Positions 1-8,735 of a DNA stretch of 64,000 nt are shown piece after piece; positions within the stretch are counted from its first letter, which is position 1; every line of letters starts with the position of its first letter. This DNA comes from an uncultured Bacilli bacterium. GTDB taxonomy: Bacteria; Bacillota_I; Bacilli_A; RF39; UBA660. A program made the translations under genes and the position numbers. The notes beneath the pieces were generated by a model that searched no databases, was not told the DNA's origin, and saw only the letters and a program-made list of their open reading frames with translations. The stretch covers positions 71,855 to 135,854 of the forward strand of contig CAKPRO010000002.1 in the NCBI GenBank assembly GCA_934182615.1. Reading direction: 5' to 3'.

Positions 1-1
1 A

Positions 2-259
2 TGTGGTTATGAGAATGGGACTAGAATTCCTAATTTAGAAAAACTTATTAAATTAGCAGAAGTACTTGAAACTACGACTGATTACTTACTAGGAAGAGAA
101 GTTCCGGTATGGGACGATGCAAATAGGGCTTATGTAGGATCAGTCTCCTACGACGATGTTAGTTTTATTACAGAACTTAGACATTATCCTGGACTTTATA
201 ATAAGATCATGAAAGATGTTAGAAGGTCTGCTAGTATTATTAATAAAAAGTTTAATTAA
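2..259 (+). CDS. XRE-family HTH regulator, C-terminal part (5' end outside window)
   Basis: The frame is open from the window edge to the TAA at 257-259. It encodes the end of a Cro/C1-type helix-turn-helix: a YENGTRIPNLEKLIKLAEVL segment followed by TTTDYLLGRE, the usual transition from the fifth helix to the linker in XRE regulators. About 50 residues without a recognised domain follow. The start and most of the DNA-binding domain lie upstream of position 1, so the target cannot be inferred. Its stop overlaps an ATG of the asnS frame (TAATG), so the two genes may be co-transcribed. Confidence 0.75.
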   Translation, partial: CGYENGTRIPNLEKLIKLAEVLETTTDYLLGREVPVWDDANRAYVGSVSYDDVSFITELRHYPGLYNKIMKDVRRSASIINKKFN

Positions 260-279
260 TGAAAGAAGGAAGATATATT

Positions 280-1653
280 ATGTTAGATGTTAAAGATTTA
301 TATAAAGAGAGTTATATTGGTAAAGAAATTACTGTTAGTGGTTGGATTAAAAGTCATAGAAAGCAAGCTCATTTTGGCTTTATAGACTTATCTGATGGTA
401 CTTGTTTTAAAAATTTACAAGTTGTATATGATGATAAATTAAAAAAATTTGATGATATTACCAAACTTAAATTAGGTAGTGCTATTACTGTTACTGGTAA
501 GTTAGTTGAATCTCCTAAAGAAGGTCAAGATTTTGAACTTGTACTTTCATCATTTGTATTAGAAGGTGATTGTCCTGATGATTATCCTCTTCAAGCAAAA
601 GGTAGACCAACAAGAGAATTTTTAAGGGATATTGCTTATTTAAGACCTAGAACTAATTTATTTAATGCTGTATTTAGAGTTAGAAGTGTGGCAGCTTATG
701 CTATTCATAAGTATTTCCAAGATAATGGTTATGTATATTTTCATGCACCTTTAATTACTTCTTCTGACTGTGAAGGAGCAGGAGAAATGTTCCAAGTTAC
801 TACTTTGGATTTAAACAAAGTAGCAGAAACTGGTAAAGTTGATTATGATAAAGACTTCTTTGGCAAGATGGCTTCTCTTACAGTATCTGGTCAATTAGAA
901 GGTGAAACTTTTGCTATGGCTTATAAGAAAATTTATACTTTTGGTCCTACTTTTAGAGCAGAAAATTCTAATACTAAAACTCATGCTTCGGAATTTTGGA
1001 TGATTGAACCGGAGATTGCCTTCTGCGACTTAAATATGGATATGGATATTATGGAAGATATGCTTAAGTATGTTGTTAAGTATGTTTTAGATAATTGTCC
1101 TAATGAAATGGAATTTTTTGATAAATTTGTAGAAAAAGGTTTAATTGAAAAACTTACTAAATTAATTAATAGTCATTTTGTTAGAATTGATCATAAAGAT
1201 GTTATTAAAATTCTTAAAGAAGCTGATGTTAAATGGGAATTTGAACCTGAATATGGTGAAGATATTGCTAAAGAACATGAAAAATATATTACTGAATATT
1301 TTGGTGGACCAGTATTTATTAAAAATTGGCCTAAAGATATCAAAGCCTTCTATATGAAACTTAATGATGATAATGAAACAGTAGCCGCTGTTGACCTTGA
1401 AGTACCTGGTGCTGGTGAACTTATAGGTGGAAGTCAAAGAGAAGAGAAACTTGATGTTCTACTTAAGAGAATGGAAGAACTTGGTATGGAAGAAGAAGGT
1501 ATGGAATGGTACTTAAATCTTCGTAAATTTGGTGGTTGCTACCACAGTGGATTTGGTATGGGATTTGAAAGACTTCTTATTTATCTAACTGGCGTTGATA
1601 ATATTAGAGATGTTATTCCTTATCCTAGAACTCCTGGTAATTGTGAATATTAA
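280..1653 (+). CDS. asnS: Asparaginyl-tRNA synthetase
   Basis: This cytosolic class IIb enzyme charges tRNA-Asn with asparagine. An N-terminal OB-fold anticodon-binding domain (about residues 1-110, with VSGWIKSHRKQAHFGFIDL) is followed by the class II catalytic core. Motif 2 is visible as FRAENSNTKTHASEFWMIEPE-like sequence near residue 225, and motif 3 as GFGMGFERLL near residue 430. At 457 residues it has normal family length. The frame is open from an ATG at 259, but the AGAAGGAAGA ribosome site at 264-272 sits 7-8 nt before the ATG at 280, which gives the usual MLDVKDLY-type start. AsnRS rather than AspRS is preferred from overall resemblance. Confidence 0.95.
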   Translation: MLDVKDLYKESYIGKEITVSGWIKSHRKQAHFGFIDLSDGTCFKNLQVVYDDKLKKFDDITKLKLGSAITVTGKLVESPKEGQDFELVLSSFVLEGDCPDDYPLQAKGRPTREFLRDIAYLRPRTNLFNAVFRVRSVAAYAIHKYFQDNGYVYFHAPLITSSDCEGAGEMFQVTTLDLNKVAETGKVDYDKDFFGKMASLTVSGQLEGETFAMAYKKIYTFGPTFRAENSNTKTHASEFWMIEPEIAFCDLNMDMDIMEDMLKYVVKYVLDNCPNEMEFFDKFVEKGLIEKLTKLINSHFVRIDHKDVIKILKEADVKWEFEPEYGEDIAKEHEKYITEYFGGPVFIKNWPKDIKAFYMKLNDDNETVAAVDLEVPGAGELIGGSQREEKLDVLLKRMEELGMEEEGMEWYLNLRKFGGCYHSGFGMGFERLLIYLTGVDNIRDVIPYPRTPGNCEY

Positions 1654-1666
1654 TTAGAGGCATAAA

Positions 1667-1933
1667 ATGAATAAAAAGGAAGTTGAACTTACTAAGTACT
1701 TTGATAATATGTGTATTATTTTTAATACTAAAAAGGTTATGTTTAGTGAGTGGGAAAAGTATTTTAAAAAGTTAAAAGAAACAATAATTAGTGGAGTTAC
1801 AGATATTGATTATCCTAAGTATGTTGAAGCTTTAAAGAGTTGCCTTGTATATTGTGAAGATTATGGCGATATGTATAAGTATCGTAAAGATATGGCTAAT
1901 CTTAAGACTTTTCTTAGATACTTTGAAGTATAA
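1667..1933 (+). CDS. Small hypothetical protein (88 aa)
   Basis: This is an 88-residue soluble, charged, probably helical protein with no signal peptide or membrane segment. It begins 13 nt after asnS with a TTAGAGGC ribosome site, so it is probably translated from the asnS transcript. I recognise no domain. Aromatic and Lys/Glu-rich composition, with paired Cys and Tyr in its second half (SCLVYCEDYGDMYKY), is all that can be described. Confidence 0.6.
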   Translation: MNKKEVELTKYFDNMCIIFNTKKVMFSEWEKYFKKLKETIISGVTDIDYPKYVEALKSCLVYCEDYGDMYKYRKDMANLKTFLRYFEV

Positions 1934-2007
1934 CTTAAATGGTTATACTTTTTTCTTATATATATTTCTTTTTGGTTAATACTATTACTAGAAAGGAGTG
2001 TGTATTT

Positions 2008-2553
2008 ATGAAGAAAGTTTTATTACTTATTGCAGTAGTAGCGGTTTTATCGGGATGTGGAACTAATGATAAACTTACTTGTACTTATGATAATACAGTA
2101 GGTGATGTTACTTCTAAGACTGAATATGTTATTGAATATAAAAATAATGATATTAAGAAAATAATGGCTACTTATGATTATAAAAGTACTCATGTTGATG
2201 GAGTAGGTACTGGTACTGATGGAACTACTAATGATAAAGATGATAATAAAGATAATGATGGTATACTGGGTGGTACTGTTGGTAGTGTTTTAGATGATGT
2301 TGTTGATGGTATTACTGATGGTATCATTGATATTTCTGGTATTAAGACAAGACATGATAATAAGTTTGGTACTTATACTAATATTAAAGGTTTTACTAGT
2401 GATGTTAATGTTAATGATGATACTAATTATAAAGTTATTTATACTTATGATTTAAATACTTTATCAGATAATGATATTAATAATCTTGGTATTAATAGAG
2501 ACTTAAATACTTTTAAGACTACTCTTACTAATCGTGGTTTAACTTGTAAATAG
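2008..2553 (+). CDS. Putative lipoprotein, 181 aa
   Basis: A short signal peptide (MKKVLLLIAVVAVLSGC) ends in a VLSG-C lipobox, so the mature protein would be lipid-anchored at Cys17. The mature part is rich in Asp, Asn, Thr and Gly, with a glycine/aspartate linker around residues 65-105. The longer frame from 1939 is rejected because GAAAGGAG at 1991-1998 sits at correct spacing before the ATG at 2008. No enzymatic motif is seen. Stop-side sequence holds two hairpins and a terminator, so it ends its transcription unit. Confidence 0.7.
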   Translation: MKKVLLLIAVVAVLSGCGTNDKLTCTYDNTVGDVTSKTEYVIEYKNNDIKKIMATYDYKSTHVDGVGTGTDGTTNDKDDNKDNDGILGGTVGSVLDDVVDGITDGIIDISGIKTRHDNKFGTYTNIKGFTSDVNVNDDTNYKVIYTYDLNTLSDNDINNLGINRDLNTFKTTLTNRGLTCK

Positions 2554-2586
2554 TTAATGCTTATATATAATATGTATGGTTGATAC

Positions 2587-2616
2587 TTAAGTTAAGACTA
2601 GTTAGGCTTAACTTAA
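2587..2616. repeat. Conserved-loop hairpin, copy 1
   Basis: A perfect 10-bp inverted repeat, TTAAGTTAAG with CTTAACTTAA, encloses ACTAGTTAGG. The centre AGACTAGTTAGGCT (2595-2608) resembles the centre of the next hairpin, while the stem sequence differs completely. Confidence 0.7.
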
Positions 2617-2642
2617 CCTCTATAGACTATAGGCTATAGAGG
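2617..2642. repeat. Conserved-loop hairpin, copy 2
   Basis: It directly abuts copy 1. Stem CCTCTATAG pairs with CTATAGAGG around loop ACTATAGG. The 12-nt centre AGACTATAGGCT (2624-2635) is identical to the centre of the hairpin at 44117-44144, although the outer stems share nothing. Confidence 0.75.
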
Positions 2643-2658
2643 CATACGAAAAAATATT

Positions 2659-2683
2659 ACTCTCTTTCTAGAGAGTTTTTCTT
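2659..2683 (+). terminator. Rho-independent terminator after the lipoprotein gene
   Basis: ACTCTCT (2659-2665) pairs with AGAGAGT (2670-2676) around TTCT, followed by TTTTCTTTG. It separates the lipoprotein from the nifJ promoter. Confidence 0.65.
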
Positions 2684-2693
2684 TGTTAAGAGG

Positions 2694-2722
2694 TTGTTAT
2701 TTGAACTAAATTGTGATAAAAT
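2694..2722 (+). promoter_or_regulatory. Sigma-A promoter for nifJ
   Basis: A -35 TTGTTA (2694-2699), a 17-nt spacer and an extended -10 TGaTAAAAT (TAAAAT 2717-2722) lie 41 nt before the nifJ start. The same TGn extension recurs at most promoters found in this window. Confidence 0.6.
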
Positions 2723-2762
2723 TATAACTAGTAAATATGATAGAAGAGAAAGAAGGAATATT

Positions 2763-5700
2763 ATGGGTTATAAAACAATGGATGCTAATGAAGCAGTTAG
2801 TAGAGTTAGTTATAAATTTACCGAAATAGCAGGTATTTATCCGATTACGCCAGCGTCTCCTATGGCGGAGAAAGTTGATGTTTTAGCAAGTAAGGGAGAA
2901 ATTAATTTCTGGGGTAATAAAGTTAAGGTAATTGAAATGGAATCTGAGAAAGGAGCTATTGCTACTGTTCATGGTGCACTACAAGCAGGAGTACTTGCTA
3001 CTACTTATACTGCTAGTCAAGGATTACTTTTAATGATTCCTAGTATATATAAAATGGCTGGAGAAATGCTTCCGGGAGTTATTCATGTAGCTGCTAGAAG
3101 TTTATCTACGCATAGTCTTAGTATTTTTGGTGATCATCAAGATATATATGCAGTTAGACAAACTGGTGCTTGTATGCTTTCATCTTCTTCAGTGAAAGAA
3201 GCTTATCATATGGCTATGGTTAGTCATTTAGCTAGTATTAAGTCTTCACTTCCTTTTATTAACTTTTTTGATGGTTTTAGAACTAGCCATGAAATTGATA
3301 AAGTAAAAGAAATTGATCTTAGTAAATTAGAAACTTTAATTGATAAGAAGGCTCTTAGAAAGTTTAGAGATAATGGTATGATAAGTGGAGCTACTACTAG
3401 AGGAACTGCTGAGAATGAGGATGTTTATTTTCAACATACTGAATCAAGAAATGGTTATTATATTAAAGCTATAGATAATGTTATTTATTATATGGATAAG
3501 ATTAATAAGATATGTAAAACTGATTATAAACCATTTAATTATTATGGAGATAAGTCTAGTGATACAGTTATTATTGCTATGGGTTCAGTATGTGAATGTA
3601 TCAATGAAGTAGTAGATGACCTTAATAAGAAGGGTAAGAAAGTAGGCTTAGTTACTGTTCATTTATATAGACCATTTAGTAATAGTTATTTATCTTCAAT
3701 TATTCCTTCTAGTGTTAAGAAAATTGCAGTACTAGATAGAACTAAAGAAGCTGGTAGTAGTGGAGAGCCTTTATATTTAGATGTTGTTAATGCTTTAAAA
3801 GATAGAGATATTAAAATTATTGGTGGTAGATACGGATTATCTTCTAAAAACACGACACCCGCTATGATTAAGAGTGTATATGATAATTTAAGTGGTGATA
3901 TGAAGAGTAATTTTACTATTGGTATTAATGATGATGTTACTAATTTAAGTTTAGATATTGATAATAGTTATAGACTTGATAATAATAATTATGAAATGCT
4001 TATATATGGATATGGTTCTGATGGTATGGTATCGACATCGAAAGATATTCTTAGAATTATTGGTGATAATACTAAGAAGTATGTTCAAGGTTATTTTCAA
4101 TATGATTCTAAGAAGAGTGGTGGTGTTACTAGAAGTCATATTAGAATAGGAGATACTCCTATTAGGAGTAGTTATTATGTTGATAATCCTAATTTTATTG
4201 TAGTATCTAAAGATTCTTATATGTATAAGTATGATATTCTTGATAATATTAGAGAGGGTGGTACACTTCTTTTGAACACTAATTTAAGTAGTGATGATTT
4301 AATTAGAAGTTTACCTAATAAAGTTAAATATTTACTTGCTCTTAAAAATGTTAATGTTTATACAATAGATGCTTATAAAGTAGCAGGTGAAATGGGTCTT
4401 AAGAATAAGATTAATACTTCAATGGAAGTTTGTATTTTTAAGATTATGGATATTTATAATATTAATAAAGTTATTAGTATTATGAAAGAGAATATTAAGA
4501 GTAGATTTAGTAGTAAAGGTAAAAAGATTATTGATATTAATAATAAAGTAGTTGATAATTCTCTTAAGTATTTGAAAAAGATTAGTATTGATAGTTCTTG
4601 GGTAAAATTAGAATATAATGATAATAAGAAATTAAACTTTAATGAAACAATTAATTTACTTAAGGGAGATACACTTCCTGTTAGTAGTTTCTTAGATGTA
4701 TCTAATGGTGTCTTTGAAGGTGGTACTACTAAGTATGAAAAGAGAAATATTGCTGAGTCGATTCCTAACTGGATACCTGAAAATTGTTCTGAATGTAATA
4801 AATGTGCTTTTGCTTGTCCTCATGGTGTTATTAGACCTTTCTTACTTGATAAGGATGATAAAAAGATAGAGTCTATTCCTTCAATTATGCCTAAAGATGT
4901 TAATTTTGCTATTGGTATTAATTATGAAGAATGTACGGGTTGCGGATTATGTGCAGTTACTTGTCCTGGTAAGATGGGTAAGAAGGCACTAGAAATGGTA
5001 TCTAATAAGAGACATGATAAAGAATTTGATTATTTACTTAAGAATAATATTAATGATAAGTATGATAGTAATATTTTAACTAGTAGAAATATTAGTTTTA
5101 GAACTCCTAAATTTGAATATTCTGGAGCATGTGCAGGATGTGGAGAGACTCCTTATTTAACTAATTTAACTAGAGTATTTAATGATAACTTGGTCATTGC
5201 TAATGCTACTGGCTGCTCATCTATATATGGTGGTAGTACTCCTAGTTTTCCATATAGTATACCTTGGGCTAGTTCTTTATTTGAAGATAATGCTGAATAT
5301 GGTTATGGTATTCTAAATGGTATTAATATGAAGAGAGATAAGATTAAGAAATATATGAAGGAGTATCCTAGAAATAAGGTATTTAAAAAATGGCTTAGTA
5401 ATATGGATAATTATGATATATGTAAAGAAGTATATAAAGAGATTGATTATAAGAAACATCCTTATTTAAATGATATGAAAGACTATATCGTTCCTAAATC
5501 TATGTGGATAGTAGGAGGAGATGGTTTTGCATATGATATTGGATATGATGGGATAGACCATGTTTTATCAAAGAATGATAATATTAATATTATGGTATTA
5601 GATACAGAGGTTTATTCTAATACTGGTGGTCAGGCTTCGAAGAGTTCTAATTATGGGGCTACGGCATCATTTGCTTCAAGTGGTAAAAATAATTATAAGA

Positions 5701-6131
5701 AAGATTTGGCTAGAATTGCTATGTGTTATCCACATGTATATGTTGCTAGTTGTAATATTGGCTATAATAACGAGCAATATCTTAAGGCTTTAAAAGAAGC
5801 TAGTAGTTATGATGGACCATCAATTATAATATGTTATAGTCCTTGTATCGAACATGGTATTAAGAGTGGTATGGAACACTCACAATCTAATGCTTATTTG
5901 GCTACGGAGTGTGGATACTTTATTACTTTTAGATATAATCCTAGTACTGGTAAGTTAGTGCTTGATTCTAAAAACCCTGATTTTGATAAATATGAAGATT
6001 ACTTAATGACTGAGAATAGATTTGCTAATTTAAAGAATGTTAATAGTGATAATGCTAATATGATACTTGAAGAACAGAAAAAGTGGGCGATGAATAGATT
6101 TAATTATTATAAAAGAATAAGTGAGGAGTAG
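2763..6131 (+). CDS. nifJ: Pyruvate:ferredoxin (flavodoxin) oxidoreductase
   Basis: A single-chain PFOR that oxidatively decarboxylates pyruvate to acetyl-CoA and CO2 and reduces ferredoxin in the cytosol. Domain order is as in the family: N-terminal substrate domain (AGIYPITPASPMAE), transketolase-like domain, and two [4Fe-4S] clusters near residues 674 (CSECNKCAFACP) and 722 (CTGCGLCAVTCP). A third-cluster/TPP region follows, starting with CAGCGETPYLT near 786 and continuing with GGDGFAYDIGYDG near 917 and NTGGQASKSS near 950. At 1,122 residues it is slightly shorter than typical (about 1,170-1,180). The start is set by AAGAAGGAA before the ATG at 2763. It marks a fermentative anaerobe. Confidence 0.96.
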   Translation: MGYKTMDANEAVSRVSYKFTEIAGIYPITPASPMAEKVDVLASKGEINFWGNKVKVIEMESEKGAIATVHGALQAGVLATTYTASQGLLLMIPSIYKMAGEMLPGVIHVAARSLSTHSLSIFGDHQDIYAVRQTGACMLSSSSVKEAYHMAMVSHLASIKSSLPFINFFDGFRTSHEIDKVKEIDLSKLETLIDKKALRKFRDNGMISGATTRGTAENEDVYFQHTESRNGYYIKAIDNVIYYMDKINKICKTDYKPFNYYGDKSSDTVIIAMGSVCECINEVVDDLNKKGKKVGLVTVHLYRPFSNSYLSSIIPSSVKKIAVLDRTKEAGSSGEPLYLDVVNALKDRDIKIIGGRYGLSSKNTTPAMIKSVYDNLSGDMKSNFTIGINDDVTNLSLDIDNSYRLDNNNYEMLIYGYGSDGMVSTSKDILRIIGDNTKKYVQGYFQYDSKKSGGVTRSHIRIGDTPIRSSYYVDNPNFIVVSKDSYMYKYDILDNIREGGTLLLNTNLSSDDLIRSLPNKVKYLLALKNVNVYTIDAYKVAGEMGLKNKINTSMEVCIFKIMDIYNINKVISIMKENIKSRFSSKGKKIIDINNKVVDNSLKYLKKISIDSSWVKLEYNDNKKLNFNETINLLKGDTLPVSSFLDVSNGVFEGGTTKYEKRNIAESIPNWIPENCSECNKCAFACPHGVIRPFLLDKDDKKIESIPSIMPKDVNFAIGINYEECTGCGLCAVTCPGKMGKKALEMVSNKRHDKEFDYLLKNNINDKYDSNILTSRNISFRTPKFEYSGACAGCGETPYLTNLTRVFNDNLVIANATGCSSIYGGSTPSFPYSIPWASSLFEDNAEYGYGILNGINMKRDKIKKYMKEYPRNKVFKKWLSNMDNYDICKEVYKEIDYKKHPYLNDMKDYIVPKSMWIVGGDGFAYDIGYDGIDHVLSKNDNINIMVLDTEVYSNTGGQASKSSNYGATASFASSGKNNYKKDLARIAMCYPHVYVASCNIGYNNEQYLKALKEASSYDGPSIIICYSPCIEHGIKSGMEHSQSNAYLATECGYFITFRYNPSTGKLVLDSKNPDFDKYEDYLMTENRFANLKNVNSDNANMILEEQKKWAMNRFNYYKRISEE

Positions 6132-6133
6132 TT

Positions 6134-6292
6134 ATGGAAGAAGTAGAAATTATGATAGATGGTAAAAAAGTAAAAATTACTAGTAAACTATCTAAAGAAG
6201 AAATTGATGATAATAGTATGAGATTACTTTTAGATGATACAGTAGAATTAGATGACTTAGTAAAGGAAATTAAAAAAGATGAGCAAGAGTGA
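6134..6292 (+). CDS. Small acidic protein (52 aa)
   Basis: This ORF starts two bases after the nifJ stop, with GAGGAG overlapping the end of nifJ as ribosome site, and ends 14 nt inside the next gene. The product is Asp/Glu-rich (MEEVEIMIDGKKVKI...), with no Cys and no membrane segment, and is probably a small helical/beta cytosolic protein. Overlap on both sides implies translational coupling. It is missing from a track with a length cut-off but has better start signals than many longer frames. Function unknown; an accessory or antitoxin-like partner of the next gene is only a guess. Confidence 0.6.
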   Translation: MEEVEIMIDGKKVKITSKLSKEEIDDNSMRLLLDDTVELDDLVKEIKKDEQE

Positions 6293-7736
6293 AGAGAGAG
6301 AATTATTTTTTGAACATATAAAGAAAATTTATATGCAAAATCCTGACTTTGCGGTGACTCCGGATACTATTTATAGTGAACTTAGGTTATTTAATGTTCA
6401 AGATGGTGAGCAAACGAGAATTACTCCTGATAGTTTACTCAATATTCAATATCAACTTAGTAGAAAGTTTAGTGGTACTAAAGGACACATATTTAGTAAT
6501 GGATATTTCTTAGCATTTGAAAATAGAGGTAAATATGAAAATGACGATAACGGTATTATAGATAAATTAAAAAATGGTATCAAGTTATATATTGCTTGTG
6601 ATATTAATAATCTTTATAAAATAGCAAAGTCTTTATTTAACTATATATTAAAAGAAGATATTGTTTCACAAAGTAAAGTAGCTAAATTTATGCGTAACGA
6701 TGTATTAGTTGTCAGAGTAAGTACTATAGAAGAAGCAGAAAAGGTAAGTAAGTTTGTTAATTCTTTGGGATATAATTCTTCAGTTACTCCTAATCCATTC
6801 ATTTTAAATGATGGAAATACTTCTGTTACATGGGATGGTAGTCTTTCTTATAATGAAACTTTATCAAAATTACTTAAAAATTATTTTGACGAAATGAAAA
6901 GGAAAGGTGAACTTACTTCTGCTGATGAAGAAGGTTTGGCAAAGTTCATTAGAAAAGAGATATTTTTATGTAAAGATAATCCTCTTTATTTGTTAAATAG
7001 ATATCAAAATGGTAGAGATATTGCTGATTTTATTCAAACTTCCACTATTATTGCGGATAATTTAGGGGGAATACTTACTAAGGAAAAAATTTATGAGTAT
7101 CAGAAAAATAGAAATAATAATTTAAGTAATAATAAGATAGATTCTGACGATGTTAAAGATAAAGTTCTTTATGTTATATATAAACTTTCTAATTATTATG
7201 ATATTGATTACGTTCATAGAATGTTAGTACATTATTTTAATACTAATGAAGTTGAAATATTTACCAGAAGAGATTCGATTAGAGATATAATTATTGATTA
7301 TTTATCTCCTGAAATATTAAAAAAAGAGATAATTGATATAGGGACTAAATCTTTTTATGAATGCATTCTGTTAACACTTGATAAATACGATCAAGACCAA
7401 TGTATATATGCGATTGCAAAAGTTATTTTAACCGGGGAACTTGATGGACTTACTAGAACATATGATGTTAGAAATAAACTTGGTCTTATTGTTCCTAAGG
7501 AATGGCTTGGTGATATTATTAAAAATGGTTTGGCTGATGAGAATAAAGGAGTTATTGATAGATTTAGTTCGTTATCAAGAGAACAGAAAAAAGTTATTGC
7601 TAATCAAATAGGGAATACAGGAAAAAATGAACTTGACGACTTGACAAGTGATCTGTTAATATTGTCGTCATATGTTTATAGTAATATAAGGAATAACACT
7701 TTAAAATTACAGAATAAAAAGATTGGTATTAAATAG
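6279..7736 (+). CDS. Hypothetical cytosolic protein (485 aa)
   Basis: The protein has 485 residues, no signal peptide and no clear membrane segment. The N-terminal part (1-120) looks like a helical domain. Around residues 95-175 an alternating pattern (LYIACDINNLYKIAKSLF, then NDVLVVRVSTIEEAEKVSKF) suggests an alpha/beta module. The segment VTPNPFILNDGNTSVTWDGS is distinctive, but I cannot assign it. The ATG at 6279 lies inside the preceding small ORF, after AAAGGAAA. It lies in the nifJ transcription direction without a clear gap. Function unknown. Confidence 0.7.
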   Translation: MSKSEERELFFEHIKKIYMQNPDFAVTPDTIYSELRLFNVQDGEQTRITPDSLLNIQYQLSRKFSGTKGHIFSNGYFLAFENRGKYENDDNGIIDKLKNGIKLYIACDINNLYKIAKSLFNYILKEDIVSQSKVAKFMRNDVLVVRVSTIEEAEKVSKFVNSLGYNSSVTPNPFILNDGNTSVTWDGSLSYNETLSKLLKNYFDEMKRKGELTSADEEGLAKFIRKEIFLCKDNPLYLLNRYQNGRDIADFIQTSTIIADNLGGILTKEKIYEYQKNRNNNLSNNKIDSDDVKDKVLYVIYKLSNYYDIDYVHRMLVHYFNTNEVEIFTRRDSIRDIIIDYLSPEILKKEIIDIGTKSFYECILLTLDKYDQDQCIYAIAKVILTGELDGLTRTYDVRNKLGLIVPKEWLGDIIKNGLADENKGVIDRFSSLSREQKKVIANQIGNTGKNELDDLTSDLLILSSYVYSNIRNNTLKLQNKKIGIK

Positions 7737-7759
7737 TAAAAAAATATTAATCTTTTTTT
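7718..7759 (+). terminator. Probable terminator overlapping the 485-aa gene end
   Basis: AAAGATT (7718-7724) pairs with AATCTTT (7749-7755), followed by TTTTG. The 5' arm lies in the last codons of the gene. The loop is AT-rich, so strength is uncertain. Confidence 0.5.
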
Positions 7760-7927
7760 GTATGATTAGTACTAAAAGGTTTTCGTTAATTTAATTAGTA
7801 TTCAATTTTAATACTCTTCTGATAAAAAGTATTATTTTTGTTTATACTTAATTTATGATTAAATCTTTTGATTAAGAAATCTTCAAAATGATAAAATTAC
7901 CTTTTTTAGGTAATTGACATGTATTTT

Positions 7928-7956
7928 TTGACATTAGTTTTGTTTTATGATAAAAT
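7928..7956 (+). promoter_or_regulatory. Distal sigma-A promoter of gpsB-rnpB
   Basis: TTGACA (7928-7933), a 17-nt spacer, then TGaTAAAAT with -10 TAAAAT at 7951-7956. Confidence 0.65.
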
Positions 7957-7985
7957 ATATTTGATTTTGAAATACTTCTTTTTAA

Positions 7986-8014
7986 TTGACAAAAGATGTA
8001 TTTTTTGAGATAAT
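7986..8014 (+). promoter_or_regulatory. Proximal sigma-A promoter of gpsB-rnpB
   Basis: TTGACA (7986-7991), a 17-nt spacer and extended -10 TGaGATAAT (GATAAT 8009-8014), 22 nt before the gpsB start. Confidence 0.75.
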
Positions 8015-8036
8015 TTTATTGTAGAGGTGATTGGAT

Positions 8037-8363
8037 ATGTATAATGATAGAATTACTTTGACAATGCAAGATATTTTGGAGAAAGAGTTCAAAATTGATG
8101 CTAGAGGATATAGACTTCAAGAAGTTGATAAATTTCTAGATGTTATTATTAAAGATTATAATGAATATAATAATATTATAAAGAATCTAGAAAAAGAAAA
8201 AAGAGAATTGGCTCAAGAAAATACTGTTTTGAAAAATGAAGTAAGAAATTTAAAATCTAGTATAGAGGCTGCTAGAATAGGCGAAAAAGAAATAACTAAT
8301 GTTGATTTATTAAGAAGAATATCTCAACTTGAGAAAATCATATTAGGTAAAGAACAACAATAA
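8037..8363 (+). CDS. gpsB: Cell-division adaptor GpsB (DivIVA family)
   Basis: This 108-residue DivIVA-fold protein is a membrane-associated adaptor that coordinates PBPs during division in Firmicutes. It shows the signature LTMQDILEKEFK ... RGYRLQEVDKFLDVIIKDY in the first 45 residues, then a coiled coil (about 48-85) and a short C-terminal trimerisation helix ending in LLRRISQLEKIIL. The length matches GpsB, not the longer DivIVA. An in-frame TTG at 8031 abuts the AGAGGTGA ribosome site, so the ATG at 8037 is chosen. The order gpsB then rnpB is conserved in Bacilli. Confidence 0.9.
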   Translation: MYNDRITLTMQDILEKEFKIDARGYRLQEVDKFLDVIIKDYNEYNNIIKNLEKEKRELAQENTVLKNEVRNLKSSIEAARIGEKEITNVDLLRRISQLEKIILGKEQQ

Positions 8364-8364
8364 T

Positions 8365-8711
8365 ATATCTGGGTAAATGCTGCATACTTGATATGTAGAG
8401 GAAAGTCCATGCTCGCACTATCTGCGATGATAGTAGTGTTTGTGCTTAGGGAAAAAATAACCTAAGGCAGGTAACTGACGGCTTATCTTTTTATCTAAGG
8501 GTAACTATGATAAAAGATGTGTAAAAGTGCCACAGAGACGAGTCTATTTAGAAATAAGTAGAATGAAACGAGGTAAACCCCACAAGCGAGAAACCCAAAT
8601 TATGGTAGGGGAATCCTAAACTAGAGAATTTGAATCTAGAGGGAATGACGATAGTCATAGATAAATATTTACCGCCTAGTAATAGGTACAGAACATGGCT
8701 TATAAGATATA
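8365..8711 (+). ncRNA. rnpB: RNase P RNA, type B
   Basis: This is the catalytic RNA that trims pre-tRNA 5' leaders. Hallmarks visible are GAGGAAAGTCCATGCTCGCAC near the 5' end, CACAGAGACGAG and GAATGAAACGAGGTAAACCCC in the middle, and the 3' ACAGAACATGGCTTATAAG. The outer ends ATATCT (8365-8370) and AGATAT pair to form P1. The layout, directly after gpsB, is that of Bacillus-type genomes. Exact ends are estimated from P1. Confidence 0.93.
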
Positions 8712-8735
8712 TTTTTATTGTTATTAAGGAGTATT

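Larger units (their letters stand above)
7760..8036. other. AT-rich gap upstream of gpsB
   Basis: Between the 485-aa gene and gpsB no ORF with a ribosome site is seen. The stretch holds a 7-bp inverted repeat, AATTACC/GGTAATT (7895-7915), that overlaps a TTGACA at 7914-7919, and then the two promoters listed separately. The rest is featureless AT-rich DNA. Confidence 0.5.
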
